Below the pieces are notes generated by a model. The model was given only the letters and a program-made list of their open reading frames with translations. It ran no database searches and had not been told where the DNA came from. A stretch of 64,000 nucleotides of DNA from Cytobacillus oceanisediminis 2691 (GTDB lineage Bacteria > Bacillota > Bacilli > Bacillales > Cytobacillaceae), in the NCBI RefSeq assembly GCF_007678455.1, contig NZ_VEEP01000001.1, positions 496,001 through 560,000 of the forward strand. Reading direction: 5' to 3'. The position numbers and the translations under genes were made by a program. Below are positions 36,058 through 45,889 of the stretch, piece by piece. Position 1 is the stretch's first letter, and each line of letters starts with the position of its first letter.

Positions 36058-36243
36058 ATGACATTAGATTAGGATGCAGAGACGGCATGGTAATACATCG
36101 TGCCGTTGGTCTTTCTACCCATAATGATGGACAAGACACCTTCCTGATGATGTACGATAAATGATGGCTTTAACCTGCAAGACCGTATTGATAGATGTTA
36201 TCTTTTAAGGAATGGGTTCAGCCGATTAAAGAGGGGATTGAAA

Positions 36244-37035
36244 ATGGATAAGGGTAAAATCGTCTCAATTGAAGACCGGATTCCTAAGCTGAAACATCAA
36301 AGGCGGAAGAAGGCCAATCGCAGGCTGATCATGCTGCTTGCTTTATTTTTCATTTTGATTGCAGGTATTATTTATTTCCAGTCGCCACTTAGTAAGGTGA
36401 AGGAGATTACCGTTTCGGGAAACCATTCGTATACCTCTGAACAAATCGTCGAAAAAAGCGGGCTGTCACTTGAATTTAATATCTGGAAGGTCAACAGGGG
36501 CGAGATTGAAAAGAAGCTTGAAAAAATCGAGGAAATCGAAAATGCGACTGTCAATGTCAAACTACCGAATACAGTGGGAATCAAGGTCGAGGAGTACGAC
36601 AGGCTTGCATACATATCAAAAGGAAAGAGTTTCTACCCGGTCCTTGAAAACGGGCATATACTCGGGAAGAAGCAAATTGAAGAAATCCCTGTCAACGCAC
36701 CAATCCTGATCGGTTTTAAAGAAGGAAAAGTGTTGGACGAAATGCTGGCATCCCTGGAAGAATTGCCTGAGGTGGTCATCAATTCAATCTCTGAAATTCA
36801 CTCGAAGCCGGTGAAGACAGACAAATATTTAATTAAGCTCTATATGAACGATGGCTTTGAAGTGAATGCGACACTCAGGACTTTCTCAGAAAAAATGGCT
36901 CATTATCCGTCCATAGTCAGCCAGCTTGACCCTGAAAAAAAGGGTGTAATCGATCTTGAGGTTGGCTCTTATTTTAAAGCATATGAAGCAGAGGAAGCTG
37001 AGGAAGTTGAAATTGAACAAGAAAATGAACAGTAA
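36244..37035 (+). CDS. divIB: DivIB (FtsQ), divisome membrane protein
   Basis: DivIB is a bitopic division protein that works with FtsL and DivIC outside the membrane. With ATG at 36244 it is 263 aa, the B. subtilis length. It has a basic cytoplasmic tail, one membrane helix (residues about 29-48), a POTRA domain starting VKEITVSGNHSYT, the FtsQ beta domain and an acidic, unstructured tail. AGAGGGG lies 7 nt upstream; the TTG at 36238 is too close to it. Its end overlaps ylxW. Confidence 0.93.
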   Translation: MDKGKIVSIEDRIPKLKHQRRKKANRRLIMLLALFFILIAGIIYFQSPLSKVKEITVSGNHSYTSEQIVEKSGLSLEFNIWKVNRGEIEKKLEKIEEIENATVNVKLPNTVGIKVEEYDRLAYISKGKSFYPVLENGHILGKKQIEEIPVNAPILIGFKEGKVLDEMLASLEELPEVVINSISEIHSKPVKTDKYLIKLYMNDGFEVNATLRTFSEKMAHYPSIVSQLDPEKKGVIDLEVGSYFKAYEAEEAEEVEIEQENEQ

Positions 37036-37717
37036 CCGAGTAGTTCTTTCAATCGTTTTCCTGGTTCTCGGCTTCATGGTCGCTTTTTCATTCCGTGTCA
37101 CCCAGAATGACAGCGACAAAGGCAAGAGATTGACGGACAGGCAGTGGGAGCAGCATATCAGCCTGAGGAATCAGTTGATCGAACAAGAAGAAAAAAACCG
37201 GGAACTGCAAAAAGAGTTGAATTCCAAGCAGGAGAAGGTAAGGGAAATTGAAACCAGCCTGTCCAAGGAAGCGCAAGTATTTTTCAACATGGCTGAAGAC
37301 GCTGAAAAATATCGGATGTTTCTCGGAAAGGTAAAGGTCAGCGGTAAAGGTGTGAAAGTAACTCTTGCTGATGGTGAGTACGATCCAGATGAAGAGAATA
37401 TCAATAATTATCTTGTCCATGAACATCATGTTTTCAAGGTGATTAACGAACTCTACATTTCAGGAGCAGCAGCGGTCGCTGTGAATGGGCAGAGAATAGC
37501 GCATAATTCTTATATTTTGTGTACTGGCCCGGTTATCACTGTGGATGGCTACCAGCATCCTGCCCCTTTTGAAATCACTGCGATAGGTGACCCCGATGTC
37601 CTTTCCTCCGCGTTAAATATTACCGGTGGGGTAAAAGACCAGCTAGTGAATGACCAGATTGTTTTTTCATTAGAAAAAAAGTCGGAAATAGCGATGGAGC
37701 CAATCCTTGGAAATTAA
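37025..37717 (+). CDS. ylxW: YlxW, DUF881 membrane-anchored protein
   Basis: The 230-aa protein (B. subtilis YlxW about 231) has one N-terminal membrane helix (residues 5-23), a coiled coil (QEEKNRELQKELNSKQEKV) and a DUF881 domain outside the cell (NNYLVHEHHVFKVINELY, GAAAVAVNGQRI). YlxW, YlxX and Sbp always sit between divIB and ftsA in Bacillus; their roles are unclear. The start is uncertain: ATG at 37025 overlaps the divIB end and has no strong ribosome site, and upstream in-frame starts exist at 36956-37013. Confidence 0.85.
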   Translation: MNSNRVVLSIVFLVLGFMVAFSFRVTQNDSDKGKRLTDRQWEQHISLRNQLIEQEEKNRELQKELNSKQEKVREIETSLSKEAQVFFNMAEDAEKYRMFLGKVKVSGKGVKVTLADGEYDPDEENINNYLVHEHHVFKVINELYISGAAAVAVNGQRIAHNSYILCTGPVITVDGYQHPAPFEITAIGDPDVLSSALNITGGVKDQLVNDQIVFSLEKKSEIAMEPILGN

Positions 37718-37809
37718 AGCAGGTCCTCTCTCTTTCCGATATATTGCATGAAGAGATGATTTCGGCAAGTTAAAATGAAAAGGCCTTATAGAAAGCAAGG
37801 TGAAAAACA

Positions 37810-38544
37810 ATGGGCCGACCTAAAAATCTCAGCTTCAGCTTGATCGCTGCTATTATTGGATTAATGGTCGCCATTCAGTTTCAAACCGTCAGGGAACCAG
37901 AAGTCCGGGATACACGTGACACATGGCAGCTTCGGGAAGATTTAATGAAAGAGAAGGAATTGCAATCCAGGCTGCTTCTCGAGATCAGGTCGAACGAAGA
38001 AAAAATCACCAAGTATGAAACTGAACGGCAGCAAAGCAAGGAAGAAGTGCTCCGTGAAACACTCGCTGAATTGAAAGATGAAGCCGGCCTGGAAGAGGTT
38101 AAGGGTCCTGGTCTCTCCCTGTCGATTGAGCCTGCGTTCAATCTGATAGTCGAAGGAGACAATCCTCCTTCGGTGTCTCCTGACCTGCTCAAGAGGCTCT
38201 TGAATGAATTGAATATGTACGGAGCAAAACATGTTTCAGTTGATGGTGAGAGGGTCATCAATACAACCGTCATCCGGGATATTAACAGGGTGACGAAAAT
38301 AAACAACCATTCCCTGAACCGGTTTCCCATTGAGGTGAAGGTCATTACAGAGAATGGGGATACAGCTGAAAAATTATACAACCGGATGAAGGTTTCTACG
38401 GTTGCCGAGGACTTCTTCATTGATAATCTGGAAGTTAAGGTAAACAGGCCCGTGGGAGACCTGATCATTCCTGCTTATCAGGATACGATCAGGATCAGAT
38501 ACATGGAATCTGCTAAAACAGAAAAAGGGGGAGGCAACGGATAA
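37810..38544 (+). CDS. ylxX: YlxX, DUF881 membrane-anchored protein
   Basis: The 244-aa paralogue of YlxW has one N-terminal membrane helix (residues about 6-24), a coiled coil (EKELQSRLLLEIRSNEEKITKYE) and an external DUF881 domain (LLKRLLNELNMYGAKHVSVDGERV). AAGGTG precedes the ATG. Its TAA overlaps the first base of sbp. The two DUF881 genes next to each other point to an old duplication. The function is unknown. Confidence 0.88.
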   Translation: MGRPKNLSFSLIAAIIGLMVAIQFQTVREPEVRDTRDTWQLREDLMKEKELQSRLLLEIRSNEEKITKYETERQQSKEEVLRETLAELKDEAGLEEVKGPGLSLSIEPAFNLIVEGDNPPSVSPDLLKRLLNELNMYGAKHVSVDGERVINTTVIRDINRVTKINNHSLNRFPIEVKVITENGDTAEKLYNRMKVSTVAEDFFIDNLEVKVNRPVGDLIIPAYQDTIRIRYMESAKTEKGGGNG

Positions 38545-38894
38545 TGTGGCTTCCAATAATGGGCTTGATAATCGGTGCCATCATAGGCTTGTTGACCGAT
38601 ATCCGTATCCCTGAAGAATATTCAAATTATTTATCCATCGCGATCCTTGCAGCCCTCGATACATTGTTTGGCGGGATTCGTGCCCAGCTTCAAAATATCT
38701 ACGATGAAAAAGTTTTTGTTTCAGGTTTCTTTTTTAATATAATATTGGCAGCAAGTTTAGCTTTTCTAGGTGTTCATCTTGGTGTAGACTTGTATTTAGC
38801 AGCAGTTTTTGCCTTTGGGGTAAGGCTGTTCCAGAATATAGCGGTCATCAGAAGAATAATATTGACAAAATGGTCAACGACAAGTGAAAAGTAG
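38544..38894 (+). CDS. sbp: Sbp, small basic membrane protein (DUF1290)
   Basis: The 116-aa protein has three hydrophobic segments (residues about 3-18, 29-45, 62-95) and the DUF1290 block IPEEYSNYLSIAILAALDT. It matches B. subtilis Sbp (121 aa). Its ATG overlaps the ylxX stop by one base, behind GGGGGAGG. ftsA follows after 137 bp of AT-rich sequence, likely to contain ftsAZ promoters that I could not assign. The function is unknown. Confidence 0.9.
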   Translation: MWLPIMGLIIGAIIGLLTDIRIPEEYSNYLSIAILAALDTLFGGIRAQLQNIYDEKVFVSGFFFNIILAASLAFLGVHLGVDLYLAAVFAFGVRLFQNIAVIRRIILTKWSTTSEK

Positions 38895-39031
38895 AAAAAA
38901 AAATGATATTTTAAAAGGGAAATATTTAATTGTGACGAATAAAGTAATGTAATTAAAAAAGAAACGCAATTAGATAACAGAGTGGAAATTGTTGTTCAAA
39001 CATTAGGAATTGTTGAAGGAGGTGCCACAGA

Positions 39032-40315
39032 ATGAACAGCAATGATATATATGTCAGTCTTGACATCGGTACATCCAGTGTTAAGGTTATCATTGGGGAA
39101 ATGGTTAATGACACGTTGAATATAATTGGTGTTGGCAATGTGAAGTCCGAAGGCTTAAGGAAGGGCTCCATTGTTGATATAGATGAAACCGTTCATTCTA
39201 TTAAAAGGGCAATTGAACAGGCTGAAAGAATGATAGGTTTGAAGATTAACCAGGTGATTGTAGGTGTCACCGGCAATCATGTTTCACTTTTGCCATGCCA
39301 TGGTGTGGTTGCGGTTTCCAGCGACAATCGCGAAATTACAAATGAGGATGTAGCTAGAGTCATTGATGCTGCACAGGTGGTATCGATCCCGCCTGAGCGA
39401 GAGATAATAGACGTGATTCCAAAGCAATTTATCGTTGACGGTCTTGATGAGATCAATGATCCAAGAGGCATGATCGGTGTCAGGCTTGAAATGGAAGGTA
39501 CGATCATTACTGGATCAAAGACAATCTTACATAATACTCTTCGTTGTGTTGAGCGTGCTGGACTTGAAATTGTAGATATTGGCCTTCAGCCGCTTGCTGC
39601 AGGTGCATTCGCACTTTCAAAGGATGAAAAGAATATGGGTGTCGCGATGATTGACATCGGCGGCGGTTCATCAACAGTCGCTGTTTTTGAAAACGGGCAC
39701 TTAAGGGGTACATCTGTTATACCGGTTGGAGGAGACCATATTACCAAGGACTTGTCCATCGGATTGCGCACAACGACCGAAGAAGCGGATCAATTGAAAT
39801 TAAAGCATGGACATGCTTTTTACGACCATGCTTCAGAGGACGAGGTATTTGAAGTATCAATTATCGGCAGTGACCAGCAGCAGCAGTTCAACCAGCTGGA
39901 AGTAGCCGATATCATTGAAGCGAGAATGGAAGAAATCTTCTCTCTTGTCCAGGATGAGTTGAAACATATGAACATCAGGGACCTGCCTGGCGGGTTTGTC
40001 CTTACAGGGGGAACAGCCAATATGCAGGGAGTCCTGGAGCTAGCGCAGGATATCTTCCAAAGCAGGGTAAGGATAGCCATTCCGGACTATATTGGCGTCA
40101 GGGAACCTCAATATACGACTGCAGTTGGTTTGATACAATTTGCTTATAGAAACGCAAAATTAAAAGGGAAGAAAATGGAAGCAGCTTTTAGCGAATTAGA
40201 ACCGAAAGAAAAGAGAGTTCAAAAACAGCCGCATCCAAAATCGAAGCCTGAGAAACAGCCTGAAGAAAAAGTCACCACAAGAATGAAAAAATTTCTTGGC
40301 TACTTTTTTGAATAA
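39032..40315 (+). CDS. ftsA: FtsA, actin-like Z-ring membrane anchor
   Basis: FtsA is an actin-family ATPase that tethers FtsZ to the membrane. The 427-aa protein has the N-terminal SLDIGTSSVKVIIGE phosphate loop, the SHS2/1C insertion, IDIGGGSSTVAVF (phosphate 2), LTGGTANMQG (adenosine) and a C-terminal amphipathic helix (RMKKFLGYFFE) after a Lys/Pro-rich linker. AAGGAGGTG lies upstream of the ATG. ftsZ follows after 40 bp. Confidence 0.97.
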   Translation: MNSNDIYVSLDIGTSSVKVIIGEMVNDTLNIIGVGNVKSEGLRKGSIVDIDETVHSIKRAIEQAERMIGLKINQVIVGVTGNHVSLLPCHGVVAVSSDNREITNEDVARVIDAAQVVSIPPEREIIDVIPKQFIVDGLDEINDPRGMIGVRLEMEGTIITGSKTILHNTLRCVERAGLEIVDIGLQPLAAGAFALSKDEKNMGVAMIDIGGGSSTVAVFENGHLRGTSVIPVGGDHITKDLSIGLRTTTEEADQLKLKHGHAFYDHASEDEVFEVSIIGSDQQQQFNQLEVADIIEARMEEIFSLVQDELKHMNIRDLPGGFVLTGGTANMQGVLELAQDIFQSRVRIAIPDYIGVREPQYTTAVGLIQFAYRNAKLKGKKMEAAFSELEPKEKRVQKQPHPKSKPEKQPEEKVTTRMKKFLGYFFE

Positions 40316-40355
40316 TCAGAGCTAACAGGAAATCGACGAATTAGGAGGATTTGTC

Positions 40356-41498
40356 ATGTTGGAATTTGATACGAATTTAGATTCACTTGCTACTATAAAA
40401 GTTATCGGTGTTGGCGGCGGCGGAAATAATGCGGTTAACCGAATGATCGAACACGGCGTTCAAGGTGTGGAATTCATTGCGGTTAATACGGATGCACAGG
40501 CACTGAACCTTTCCAAAGCTGAAATCAGGATGCAAATCGGCGCAAAACTAACACGCGGACTTGGTGCTGGTGCCAATCCAGAGGTAGGTAAAAAAGCTGC
40601 CGAGGAAAGCAAAGAACAAATTGAAGAAGTGCTTAAAGGCGCTGACATGGTATTCGTTACTGCCGGCATGGGTGGAGGAACAGGAACAGGTGCTGCACCG
40701 GTAATTGCACAGATCGCTAAGGATCTTGGAGCTTTAACAGTAGGGGTTGTTACACGCCCATTCACTTTTGAAGGCCGCAAGCGCGCTGGACAAGCTGGCG
40801 GTGGAATAGGTGCAATGAAGGAAGCGGTAGACACACTGATCGTCATTCCAAACGACCGCTTGCTTGAGATTGTCGACAAAAGTACACCTATGCTTGAAGC
40901 GTTTCGTGAAGCGGATAATGTTCTTCGCCAGGGTGTTCAGGGTATTTCCGACTTGATTGCTACACCGGGCTTGATCAACCTCGATTTTGCTGATGTGAAG
41001 ACAATCATGTCCAACAAAGGTTCTGCATTGATGGGCATTGGTGTTGCTTCAGGTGAAAACCGTGCAACTGAAGCTGCTAAGAAAGCAATTTCATCACCAT
41101 TGCTTGAAACATCCCTTGATGGAGCGCAAGGTGTCCTGATGAACATTACAGGCGGCACAAACCTTAGCCTGTATGAAGTTCAGGAGGCTGCAGATATTGT
41201 AGCTTCTGCTTCAGATCAGGACGTCAACATGATCTTCGGTTCCGTAATCAATGAAAACTTAAAAGATGAAATCATCGTTACTGTCATCGCTACAGGCTTC
41301 AATGAGGAAGTTGTCCAGCCAAAACCGACAAGACCTGGTTTTGGAGGACAGCAAAAGCCTGGAATAGGCGCAATCAAGCGTGAACAGCCAAAACGCGAAG
41401 AAATCCAGCAGGAAGCGCCACGAAGCAATCCATCTTCACAAGGGGATGATGCTCTTGATATTCCAACATTCCTGCGTAACCGTAACAGAAGACGATAA
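40356..41498 (+). CDS. ftsZ: FtsZ, tubulin-like division GTPase
   Basis: FtsZ polymerises with GTP into the cytokinetic ring. The 380-aa protein has the GTPase core with [12 protein letters not shown], the tubulin signature [10 protein letters not shown], the T7 loop [11 protein letters not shown], a variable linker and the conserved C-terminal tail [13 protein letters not shown] that binds FtsA and SepF. AGGAGG is 9 nt ahead of the ATG. A strong terminator follows, ending the dcw cluster. Confidence 0.98.
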   Translation: MLEFDTNLDSLATIKVIGVGGGGNNAVNRMIEHGVQGVEFIAVNTDAQALNLSKAEIRMQIGAKLTRGLGAGANPEVGKKAAEESKEQIEEVLKGADMVFVTAGMGGGTGTGAAPVIAQIAKDLGALTVGVVTRPFTFEGRKRAGQAGGGIGAMKEAVDTLIVIPNDRLLEIVDKSTPMLEAFREADNVLRQGVQGISDLIATPGLINLDFADVKTIMSNKGSALMGIGVASGENRATEAAKKAISSPLLETSLDGAQGVLMNITGGTNLSLYEVQEAADIVASASDQDVNMIFGSVINENLKDEIIVTVIATGFNEEVVQPKPTRPGFGGQQKPGIGAIKREQPKREEIQQEAPRSNPSSQGDDALDIPTFLRNRNRRR

Positions 41499-41516
41499 TT
41501 ATACATTATAAGACTA

Positions 41517-41549
41517 AAAGGTATAGCCATAACGGCTATGCCTTTTTTA
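41517..41549 (+). terminator. Terminator after ftsAZ
   Basis: AAAGGTATAGCC and GGCTATGCCTTT pair around ATAAC, followed by T6. Confidence 0.88.
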
Positions 41550-41716
41550 TGTTTGCTGGAAATCTACTAGGGTGATTTAACATCCAAAAAAAGAATGTGA
41601 AGAAGTAGTCATACAGACTATTAAATCAGGCTTCTTTCAACCTGCAGAATAAAAATCAGAAAACTGACAAAATCCGAAGGGATAAGTGAAAATCTCTGTT
41701 GTTTTGTTGCCAGAAT

Positions 41717-41749
41717 GTGACACACTTCATATGCCAATGACGATATACT
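41717..41749 (+). promoter_or_regulatory. Candidate Spo0A-activated promoter of spoIIGA-sigE
   Basis: GTGACA at 41717-41722 and TATACT at 41744-41749 are 21 bp apart. The B. subtilis spoIIG promoter has a similarly wide spacer that requires Spo0A~P. CTGACAAAAT at about 41664 (inverse TTTTGTCAG) resembles a Spo0A box and would lie near -88. The rest of the 41499-41946 gap shows no gene. Confidence 0.5.
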
Positions 41750-41946
41750 TTTTCGTAACGGAATGATAGAGCAAGAGGCAAACTTGTATCACTTACCATG
41801 ATCTTGTTCGGTGCCAATCGTATTGCCATCAGATATTTGCTGTTTATGGGGATTTAGCCAGACATTGCGCCATTGACCTTACAAACTGGAGAATATCTGA
41901 CTGAAAGGGCATAAGGCGTCTGCTATTTTGTACAGGAGGATGAGAG

Positions 41947-42885
41947 GTGAAGGTCTATCTGGATGTGATCTGGGCATTGAATCTGCTATTTGATACGTTT
42001 CTTCTATATTTGGCTGCGATTATCCTGAAGAGGCAGGTTAAGCTTTGGCGTTTGGCGGCAGGAGGAGCTATTGGTTCAGTGCTCATTATATTATCGATAA
42101 CGCCATTTCATGCGGCAGCCGGACATCCGGCTGGGAAATTACTCTTTTCAATTTTGATGGTACTGGCAGCTTTTGGCTATAAAAGAATGCGGTTTTTCTT
42201 AAAAGCACTTATGACTTTTTATGTCACGACTTTCCTGCTTGGAGGTACCTTGACAGGTGTCCACTATTTCATCCAATTTGATATGGATTTGGCCTCAGAT
42301 GTCGCCATGAATCATATAAAAGGGTTCGGCGACCCTGTCAGCTGGCTGTTTGTGTTATTGGGTTTTCCGCTGGCCTGGCATTTTTCCAGAAGGAATATTG
42401 AACAATTCGAAATGACGAAGATCCAATATGATTCCCTTGCTGATGTGGAAGTGAAATTCATGGAGATGGATTTTAACATTAGAGGATTGATTGACAGCGG
42501 GAACCAGTTATATGATCCCATTTCTAAACAGCCGGTCATGATTTTATCTATCACCCACTGTTTGGATCGTATACCGACAGAAATCAAAAAGATTGCCGAA
42601 AATCCTGATTGTGTATTGTCTGGTGACGGACAATTTTCACAGCAGCTTGAAAACAGAATGAGAATTATTCCATGTAAAGTCGTCGGACAAGAGCATCAGT
42701 TAATTATTGCCTTTAATCCGGATCAAATCATGATTACTACGGAAGATGGCATATACAGAGCAGAAAAGAGCCTGATTTCTTTCACAGCACAGGAATTATC
42801 GGCAGATGGAAGTTTTCAGTGTATCATCCATCCTAAAATGCTTGCAGGGATGGCAAAGTCAGAGCAGACGGTGAAGGTAAGCTAA
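41947..42885 (+). CDS. spoIIGA: SpoIIGA, pro-sigma-E processing aspartic protease
   Basis: SpoIIGA is inserted in the sporulation septum and cuts the pro-sequence from sigma-E in the mother cell after a forespore signal. The 312-aa protein has five hydrophobic segments in the first 145 residues and a cytoplasmic aspartic protease domain with Asp183 in [10 protein letters not shown], the same number as the active site in B. subtilis. GTG at 41947 follows AGGAGGATGAGAG. sigE starts 44 bp downstream. Confidence 0.95.
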   Translation: MKVYLDVIWALNLLFDTFLLYLAAIILKRQVKLWRLAAGGAIGSVLIILSITPFHAAAGHPAGKLLFSILMVLAAFGYKRMRFFLKALMTFYVTTFLLGGTLTGVHYFIQFDMDLASDVAMNHIKGFGDPVSWLFVLLGFPLAWHFSRRNIEQFEMTKIQYDSLADVEVKFMEMDFNIRGLIDSGNQLYDPISKQPVMILSITHCLDRIPTEIKKIAENPDCVLSGDGQFSQQLENRMRIIPCKVVGQEHQLIIAFNPDQIMITTEDGIYRAEKSLISFTAQELSADGSFQCIIHPKMLAGMAKSEQTVKVS

Positions 42886-42929
42886 TATTACTATACTCAG
42901 AAATACATAATTTAGAAGGAGGACAATCA

Positions 42930-43649
42930 ATGAAAAATTTGCGGCTTCGGTTATCCTATTACTGGTATAAATTATTAATGAAACTAGGCTTGAAAACAGA
43001 TGAAATATATTATATCGGCGGTAGCGAAGCGTTGCCCCCTCCTTTAACGAAAGAAGAGGAAGAAGTGCTTTTGAACAAACTTCCTAACGGGGATAAAGCT
43101 GCGAGGTCGATTCTGATCGAAAGGAACCTTAGGCTGGTCGTTTACATCGCCCGCAAATTCGAAAACACAGGGATCAACATTGAAGACTTGATCAGCATCG
43201 GAACAATCGGATTGATCAAGGCGGTCAATACTTTCAACCCGGAGAAAAAAATCAAGCTGGCTACCTATGCATCCAGGTGTATTGAAAATGAAATCCTGAT
43301 GTATTTGCGGAGGAATAATAAGCTTCGTGCGGAAGTATCATTTGACGAACCGCTGAATATCGATTGGGATGGAAATGAACTTCTTCTATCCGATGTCCTC
43401 GGTACGGATGACGATATTATCACGAAGGATCTCGAATCGAATGTGGATAAAAAATTACTGGTAAAAGCGCTGCAGCAGCTTTCTGACCGCGAAAAACAGA
43501 TCATGGAATTGCGTTTTGGCCTTGGCAGCGGGGAGGAAAAGACGCAAAAGGATGTAGCGGATATGCTGGGGATTTCCCAGTCGTACATTTCCCGCCTGGA
43601 AAAGCGAATCATCAAACGTTTAAGAAAAGAATTCAATAAAATGGTATAG
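42930..43649 (+). CDS. sigE: RNA polymerase sigma-E factor (pro-sigma-E)
   Basis: Sigma-E directs early mother-cell transcription. The 239-aa precursor equals the B. subtilis length and has an N-terminal amphipathic pro-sequence ([19 protein letters not shown]) ending before YYIGG, the region removed by SpoIIGA. Region 2 ([17 protein letters not shown]) and region 4 helix-turn-helix ([22 protein letters not shown]) are clear. AGAAGGAGG precedes the ATG. Confidence 0.97.
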   Translation: MKNLRLRLSYYWYKLLMKLGLKTDEIYYIGGSEALPPPLTKEEEEVLLNKLPNGDKAARSILIERNLRLVVYIARKFENTGINIEDLISIGTIGLIKAVNTFNPEKKIKLATYASRCIENEILMYLRRNNKLRAEVSFDEPLNIDWDGNELLLSDVLGTDDDIITKDLESNVDKKLLVKALQQLSDREKQIMELRFGLGSGEEKTQKDVADMLGISQSYISRLEKRIIKRLRKEFNKMV

Positions 43650-43752
43650 CAGAAAAATTTTCACAAATAAATTTTAACCTTAAAATATCAATAACAAGGG
43701 GGTTTGGCCGGCTGATTCTTCCAGAAGGCGTTCCAGCCTCCCGGTAATCAGT

Positions 43753-43781
43753 GCATATTTTTCCTTCCTGCGGAGATACTG
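43753..43781 (+). promoter_or_regulatory. Candidate sigma-F promoter of sigG
   Basis: GCATA at 43753-43757 and GGAGATACTG at 43772-43781 match the sigma-F elements GYWTA and GGnnAnAnTR, 14 bp apart. sigG is transcribed by sigma-F in B. subtilis. The sequence lies 36 bp ahead of the TTG start. Confidence 0.65.
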
Positions 43782-43816
43782 AATTTTGACAGCAGCTCCT
43801 GTGAGGAGGGAAAAGA

Positions 43817-44596
43817 TTGACACGAAACAAAGTTGAAATTTGCGGTGTTGATACATCAAAGCTTCCCGTTCTGAAAAACGAGGAAATGAGAAAACTATTT
43901 AGAGAGATGCAAAGCGGTGACATCACAGCAAGAGAAAAACTGGTGAATGGGAACCTAAGGCTTGTTTTGAGTGTAATCCAGCGTTTTAACAACCGGGGCG
44001 AGTTTGTCGACGATCTGTTTCAGGTCGGGTGTATAGGCCTTATGAAGTCCATTGATAATTTTGATCTGGGACAGAATGTTAAATTTTCAACCTATGCCGT
44101 CCCGATGATTATCGGTGAAATCAGACGGTATTTAAGAGATAATAATCCAATCAGAGTCTCTCGTTCACTCAGGGATATCGCATACAAAGCATTGCAGGTA
44201 CGCGAAAAGCTTATGAGTGAGGCTTCAAGGGAGCCGACTGCAGAAGAAATTGCGAAGGTGCTTGAAGTACCGCATGAAGAGATTGTCTTCGCCCTCGATG
44301 CCATACAGGATCCAGTATCTTTGTTCGAACCGATTTATAATGACGGCGGAGATCCAATCTATGTGATGGATCAGCTAAGCGATGAACGGAACAAGGATAC
44401 GAACTGGATTGAGGAAATTGCCCTGAAAGAGGGGATGAGACGCCTGAATGAAAGGGAAAAGCTGATCTTAAGGAAAAGGTTCTTCCAGGGCAAGACTCAA
44501 ATGGAAGTAGCTGATGAAATCGGCATTTCCCAGGCCCAGGTCTCACGGCTTGAAAAAGCAGCCATCAAACAAATGAATAAAAATATCCAAAGCTAA
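43817..44596 (+). CDS. sigG: RNA polymerase sigma-G factor
   Basis: Sigma-G directs late forespore transcription. The 259-aa protein begins (M)TRNKVEICGVDTSKLPVL, the family N-terminus, and has region 2 (EFVDDLFQVGCIGLMKSI), region 3 and a region 4 helix-turn-helix (TQMEVADEIGISQAQVSRLEK). The start is TTG at 43817 with GAGGAGGG upstream, which may limit translation. A candidate sigma-F promoter lies between it and sigE. Confidence 0.97.
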   Translation: MTRNKVEICGVDTSKLPVLKNEEMRKLFREMQSGDITAREKLVNGNLRLVLSVIQRFNNRGEFVDDLFQVGCIGLMKSIDNFDLGQNVKFSTYAVPMIIGEIRRYLRDNNPIRVSRSLRDIAYKALQVREKLMSEASREPTAEEIAKVLEVPHEEIVFALDAIQDPVSLFEPIYNDGGDPIYVMDQLSDERNKDTNWIEEIALKEGMRRLNEREKLILRKRFFQGKTQMEVADEIGISQAQVSRLEKAAIKQMNKNIQS

Positions 44597-44620
44597 GCTG
44601 CCTTAACGGGCAGCTTTTTC
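44595..44620 (+). terminator. Terminator after sigG
   Basis: AAGCTGCC and GGGCAGCTTTTT form a stem around TTAAC, overlapping the sigG stop codon. Confidence 0.85.
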
Positions 44621-44717
44621 AATTTTTGAATGCTTTTGCGCAATCATACATCTTTTCCTGATTCATATAATGCTATAAGGGGCGGAAAACGCCACAGTGA
44701 AATCCGGAGGGATCTGA

Positions 44718-44990
44718 ATGGTAAAGGTTACCGAGTTCCAGGTGAAAGACGTCGTGAATGTGTCGGATGGAAAAAGACTTGGGAGCATTGAGGATTTTGA
44801 AATCAATTTAAATACCGGTAAAATCGAGGCTGTCGTCATTGGGAGTTCCGGCAAGGTACTAGGATTCTTCGGGAAGGAAGAAGAGGTCGTCATACCATGG
44901 AGGAACATCCTGAAAATAGGTGAAGATGTCATTTTGGTCCGCTATAAGGACAGTGGAGAATATCTGCTGCAGGAGAATCAGGACCAGTAG
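44718..44990 (+). CDS. ylmC: YlmC/YmxH family PRC-barrel protein
   Basis: The 90-aa protein is a single PRC-barrel-like domain (VKDVVNVSDGKRLGSIEDFEI, then VVIPWRNILKIGEDVILVR), the family of B. subtilis YlmC and YmxH. These are small proteins with sporulation-linked gene neighbours. AATCCGGAGGG lies ahead of the ATG. ylmA and ylmB, found between sigG and ylmC in B. subtilis, are absent. The function is unknown. Confidence 0.9.
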   Translation: MVKVTEFQVKDVVNVSDGKRLGSIEDFEINLNTGKIEAVVIGSSGKVLGFFGKEEEVVIPWRNILKIGEDVILVRYKDSGEYLLQENQDQ

Positions 44991-45058
44991 CATCGTAATA
45001 CTGTTATATTGCGGGTAGTATGTGATAAACTAGACAAAAACGTGTGAGGTACAAATTT

Positions 45059-45889
45059 ATGGAGCCATTCATCTTAAAAAGCCAGGAATATTTTTCAATA
45101 AAAGAGTGGATGGAGCGCTATCCCGGACTTGAGGCTGGGTTCACGACAAAAAATGGCGGAGTGAGCCAGCTGCAGACCTTTTCGGGTTTGAACTTCGGCT
45201 TCCATGTCGGAGATGAGCAGTCATCTGTTTGCGAAAATCGTCTTCTTCTGGCTGAAAAGATCGATTTTCCGCTTTCCAGCTGGGTTGGAGCGGAACAGAC
45301 CCATGACATCCAGATTGCAAAAATCGACAAAGCCCATCATGGAAAAGGCTCAAGTGATTATGAATCTTCTTTTTCGGCAACGGATGGTTTTTTGACTTCA
45401 GAGCAGGGCATTTTGCTGACACTTTGCTATGCAGATTGTGTACCGCTGTATTTTATTGAGCCAGAATCCAGGTTGATTGGCGTCGCGCATGCGGGATGGA
45501 AAGGCACCGTCCATGGCATTGCAGGCGAAATGGTCAGCAAATTTAGGCAAAATGGGGCGAAAACCGAAAATATTTCTGCCATAATTGGCCCATCAATATG
45601 CAAAAAATGTTATATTGTTGATGAGAGAGTCATCAATTTAGTGAAAAATATACTAGATGGTGTCGATATATTACCATATAATCAAGTTAGTGACGGCCAA
45701 TATTCTCTCGATTTAAAAGAATTGAACCGCCATATTTTGGTGAAGGCCGGAGTGAAAGACGAGAATATAGAAGTAACCGATTATTGCACAAGCTGCCATA
45801 GTGAGCACTTTTATTCCCATAGAAGGGATAAGGGGAATGCAGGCCGTATGATGGCATATATCGGCTGGAAGGAGGATAGCCGTCCATAA
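45059..45889 (+). CDS. pgeF: PgeF/YlmD, peptidoglycan editing factor-type purine phosphorylase
   Basis: The protein is a Cu/Zn-dependent laccase-fold (DUF152) enzyme related to FAMIN/YfiH; members act on purine nucleosides, and E. coli YfiH prevents L-Ser mis-incorporation into peptidoglycan precursor. The 276-aa protein has the metal-site motifs [23 protein letters not shown] and [15 protein letters not shown], which supply Cys and His ligands. ATG at 45059 has GAGGT 8 nt upstream; a GTG at 45044 is inside that site. Its stop overlaps the ylmE start. Confidence 0.9.
   Translation: MEPFILKSQEYFSIKEWMERYPGLEAGFTTKNGGVSQLQTFSGLNFGFHVGDEQSSVCENRLLLAEKIDFPLSSWVGAEQTHDIQIAKIDKAHHGKGSSDYESSFSATDGFLTSEQGILLTLCYADCVPLYFIEPESRLIGVAHAGWKGTVHGIAGEMVSKFRQNGAKTENISAIIGPSICKKCYIVDERVINLVKNILDGVDILPYNQVSDGQYSLDLKELNRHILVKAGVKDENIEVTDYCTSCHSEHFYSHRRDKGNAGRMMAYIGWKEDSRP

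Noticed and set aside
37881-38468. 195-codon minus-strand ORF
   Set aside because: Antisense to ylxX; Ser-rich shadow composition typical of the complementary frame.
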